In this document: in pieces, positions 5,036 through 6,067 of the stretch | Position numbering within the stretch: position 1 is the first letter of the stretch | Layout: each line of letters starts with the position of its first letter | NCBI GenBank assembly: GCA_041741455.1 | Contig: JBGSJZ010000015.1 | Span: 1-6,067, forward strand | Reading direction: 5' to 3' | DNA length: 6,067 nt | Origin: CALESS01 sp041741455 | Lineage (GTDB): Bacteria; Chloroflexota; Anaerolineae; Anaerolineales; Anaerolineaceae | Program-made: the position numbers and the translations under genes | The notes under the pieces: model-generated | Seen by the model: the letters and a program-made list of their open reading frames with translations, nothing else | The model's database searches: none | What the model was told of the DNA's origin: nothing

Positions 5036-5148
5036 AATATGTACCACCCATAGCCGTCTGAATGTGTACCAGGCGTAGCCGCCTGAATGTGTACCAGGCG
5101 TAGCCGCCTGAATGTATACCAGGCATGACCGCCTGAATGTGTACCACC
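5036..5148 (+). repeat. Five tandem 25-bp repeats at the left end of the IS21-family element
   Basis: Units begin AATGTGTACC at 5036, 5061, 5086, 5111 and 5136, an exact 25-base period. Units 2 and 3 are identical. Unit 4 has a few changes, unit 1 more, and unit 5 keeps only its first 13 bases. In units 2 and 3 the core is itself an inverted repeat, CAGGCG-TAGC-CGCCTG (5070-5085 and 5095-5110); unit 4 has it with one mismatch. Units 1 and 5 read TGTACCACC where the inner units read TGTACCAGG. Multiple repeats near the termini are known in IS21 elements and are thought to bind the IstA transposase. The period is not a multiple of three, so these are sites, not coding sequence. Confidence 0.85.
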
Positions 5149-5179
5149 AAAGAGTGTGGGACAATGCTTCCAGAGCACT

Positions 5180-5184
5180 GGAGG
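5180..5184 (+). promoter_or_regulatory. Shine-Dalgarno sequence of istA
   Basis: GGAGG lies seven bases before ATG 5192, an ideal spacing. The in-frame ATG at 5207 has its own weaker AAGGA (5197-5201) five bases upstream, so both starts may be used. They differ only by the five residues MKRKH. Confidence 0.6.
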
Positions 5185-5191
5185 CAAGAAA

Positions 5192-6067
5192 ATGAAAAGG
5201 AAACATATGAACCACATTCAAGACATCATCCGGCGATTACAACAGGGTGAAAGCGAACGACGCATAGCCCAAGACATGAAAATATCTCGTGGGACGGTAC
5301 GGAAATATCACGAGGTAGCGAAACAGAAAAACTTATTAGAAAAGACCGGGGAATTGCCAAGTGACAGCGAATTGAAGGAAATGTTGGGGCCAGGAGTGCA
5401 GGCGCCCAAACAGTTATCGACCGTAGAGCCATATCGAGAAACCATACAAGGATGGCTGAAGCAGGGGGTTGAGATGACAGCCAACTGGCTGAGATTGCAG
5501 GAAAATTACGGCTACCAGGGTGGTTACTCATCCATTCGACGGTTTGTCCACCGACTGAATCCAGTCGAGCCAGAAGTATTCATCCGAGTTCAAAGTGAAC
5601 CGGGTGAAGATATGCAGGTAGATTTTGGGACGGTGGGTGAGTTGTATGACCCAATCACCAAACGACCGAGAACAGCCTATGTCTTTGTAGCAACACTGGG
5701 ATACAGTCGGCATCAGTATGCAGAGTTGGTTTTCGATCAAAAGACGGCGACCTGGATCGCCTTGCACAAACGGGCAATGGCGTATTTTGGGGGCGTACCA
5801 CGGCGAGTGATCCCGGACAATTTGAAAGCAGCGGTTTTGCAGATTCTGGTGCATGAGCCAATCCTGGGAGATGCGTACCGGCGGATGGCGCTGCACTATG
5901 GATTTTTAGTCAGCCCGACGATCCCGCACACCCCAAGGCATAAAGGAAAAGTGGAAAGTGGGGTGCATTACGTCAAACGCAACTTCATGGCAGGTCAGGA
6001 ATTTGTGGATATCCAGGTTGCGAATGAACACTTGCGAAACTGGATTGTTAATACCGCCGGGGTGCGG
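5192..6067 (+). CDS. istA: IS21-family transposase IstA (3' end beyond the window)
   Basis: The frame is open for 292 codons to the right edge. IstA is the DDE integrase-like transposase of IS21 elements and works with the ATPase IstB, expected just downstream. The N-terminus (about residues 7-46) is a helix-turn-helix of the Hin/IS21 type with the GESERRIAQDMKISRGTVRKY signature, used to bind the terminal repeats. The catalytic rve-like core shows all three acidic residues: D144 in MQVDFGT, D209 in VIPDNLKAAV and E255 in GKVESGVHYVKRNF. YSSIRRFVHRL before the core and the AYVFVATLGYSRHQYAEL strand are typical for the family. No frameshift or stop is seen, so the gene appears intact as far as it goes. 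Length so far is about half to two thirds of the family's usual 400-500 residues. ATG 5192 was chosen for its GGAGG; ATG 5207 is the alternative. Confidence 0.93.
   Translation, partial: MKRKHMNHIQDIIRRLQQGESERRIAQDMKISRGTVRKYHEVAKQKNLLEKTGELPSDSELKEMLGPGVQAPKQLSTVEPYRETIQGWLKQGVEMTANWLRLQENYGYQGGYSSIRRFVHRLNPVEPEVFIRVQSEPGEDMQVDFGTVGELYDPITKRPRTAYVFVATLGYSRHQYAELVFDQKTATWIALHKRAMAYFGGVPRRVIPDNLKAAVLQILVHEPILGDAYRRMALHYGFLVSPTIPHTPRHKGKVESGVHYVKRNFMAGQEFVDIQVANEHLRNWIVNTAGVR

Larger units (their letters stand above)
5040..6067 (+). mobile_element. IS21-family insertion sequence, left part (continues beyond the window)
   Basis: The element is identified by the istA-type transposase and by the terminal repeat array before it. 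I place the left tip provisionally at T5040 (TGTACCACC), because IS21 ends begin with TG and this is the first repeat unit. The right end, istB and the target duplication are outside the window, so the boundary is uncertain by up to a few tens of bases. The region is visibly richer in A and T than the genes to the left, fitting acquired DNA. It lies about 70 bases after the lipoprotein stop, so it may have landed between that gene and whatever followed it. Confidence 0.8.

Noticed and set aside
5025..5040. TTGACC plus TAATAT as a promoter for istA
   Set aside because: The two hexamers are only four bases apart, far too close for a -35/-10 pair, and no -10 box lies at 16-18 bases.
5036..5148. 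CRISPR array
   Set aside because: The 25-base units abut with no unique spacers, they sit at an IS21 end, and no cas gene is present.
4756..5221. Reverse-strand open frames across the repeat array
   Set aside because: Their repetitive peptide is a by-product of the 25-bp repeats, whose period is not a multiple of three, and they overlap the lipoprotein 3' end and the istA leader.
5226..5896. Reverse-strand open frames opposite istA
   Set aside because: They are antisense shadows of a transposase frame that shows all its catalytic residues.

Overview
The window looks like chromosomal DNA from a GC-rich bacterium. My best guess is a member of the Anaerolineae or a related class of Chloroflexota. 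The guess rests on the secreted lipoprotein with a Thr/Pro/Ser-rich linker and a TRVAQAVETL-type segment just after the lipobox, on the ALG5-like glycosyltransferase, and on mRNAs that appear leaderless. It is an inference from style, not a database result.

Layout from left to right. (1) Bases 2-64 hold the last 20 codons of a gene entering from the left, probably a membrane protein. A perfect 15-bp hairpin follows, and an extended -10 promoter (TGTTATAAT) directly abuts it. (2) That promoter drives a two-gene plus-strand unit: a hotdog-fold acyl-CoA thioesterase (197-625) and an M42-family zinc aminopeptidase (627-1679), one base apart. (3) A second perfect 15-bp hairpin (1703-1737) separates this unit from a convergent minus-strand block. 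(4) Read in its own direction, the minus block runs tRNA-Pro(UGG), a 101-aa protein of unknown function, a family-2 glycosyltransferase resembling polyprenyl-phosphate glycosyltransferases, and ribonuclease HII (rnhB). The last two genes overlap by 17 bases. (5) Divergent from the tRNA is a 447-residue lipoprotein with a probable beta-propeller-like extracellular domain. Its -10 box overlaps the tRNA -10 box on the opposite strand. (6) From about 5040 to the right edge lies the left end of an IS21-family insertion sequence. It has an array of five 25-bp terminal repeats followed by an istA transposase gene that is open to the window edge.

The genes do not form one pathway. The block is housekeeping (tRNA, RNase HII, thioesterase, peptidase) plus envelope functions (glycosyltransferase, lipoprotein), with a mobile element beside it. 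I found no defence system, CRISPR array or clearly new multi-gene system. The most interesting signals are regulatory: the overlapping divergent -10 elements at 3616-3623, the likely leaderless start at 197, and the repeat array at the IS21 end.
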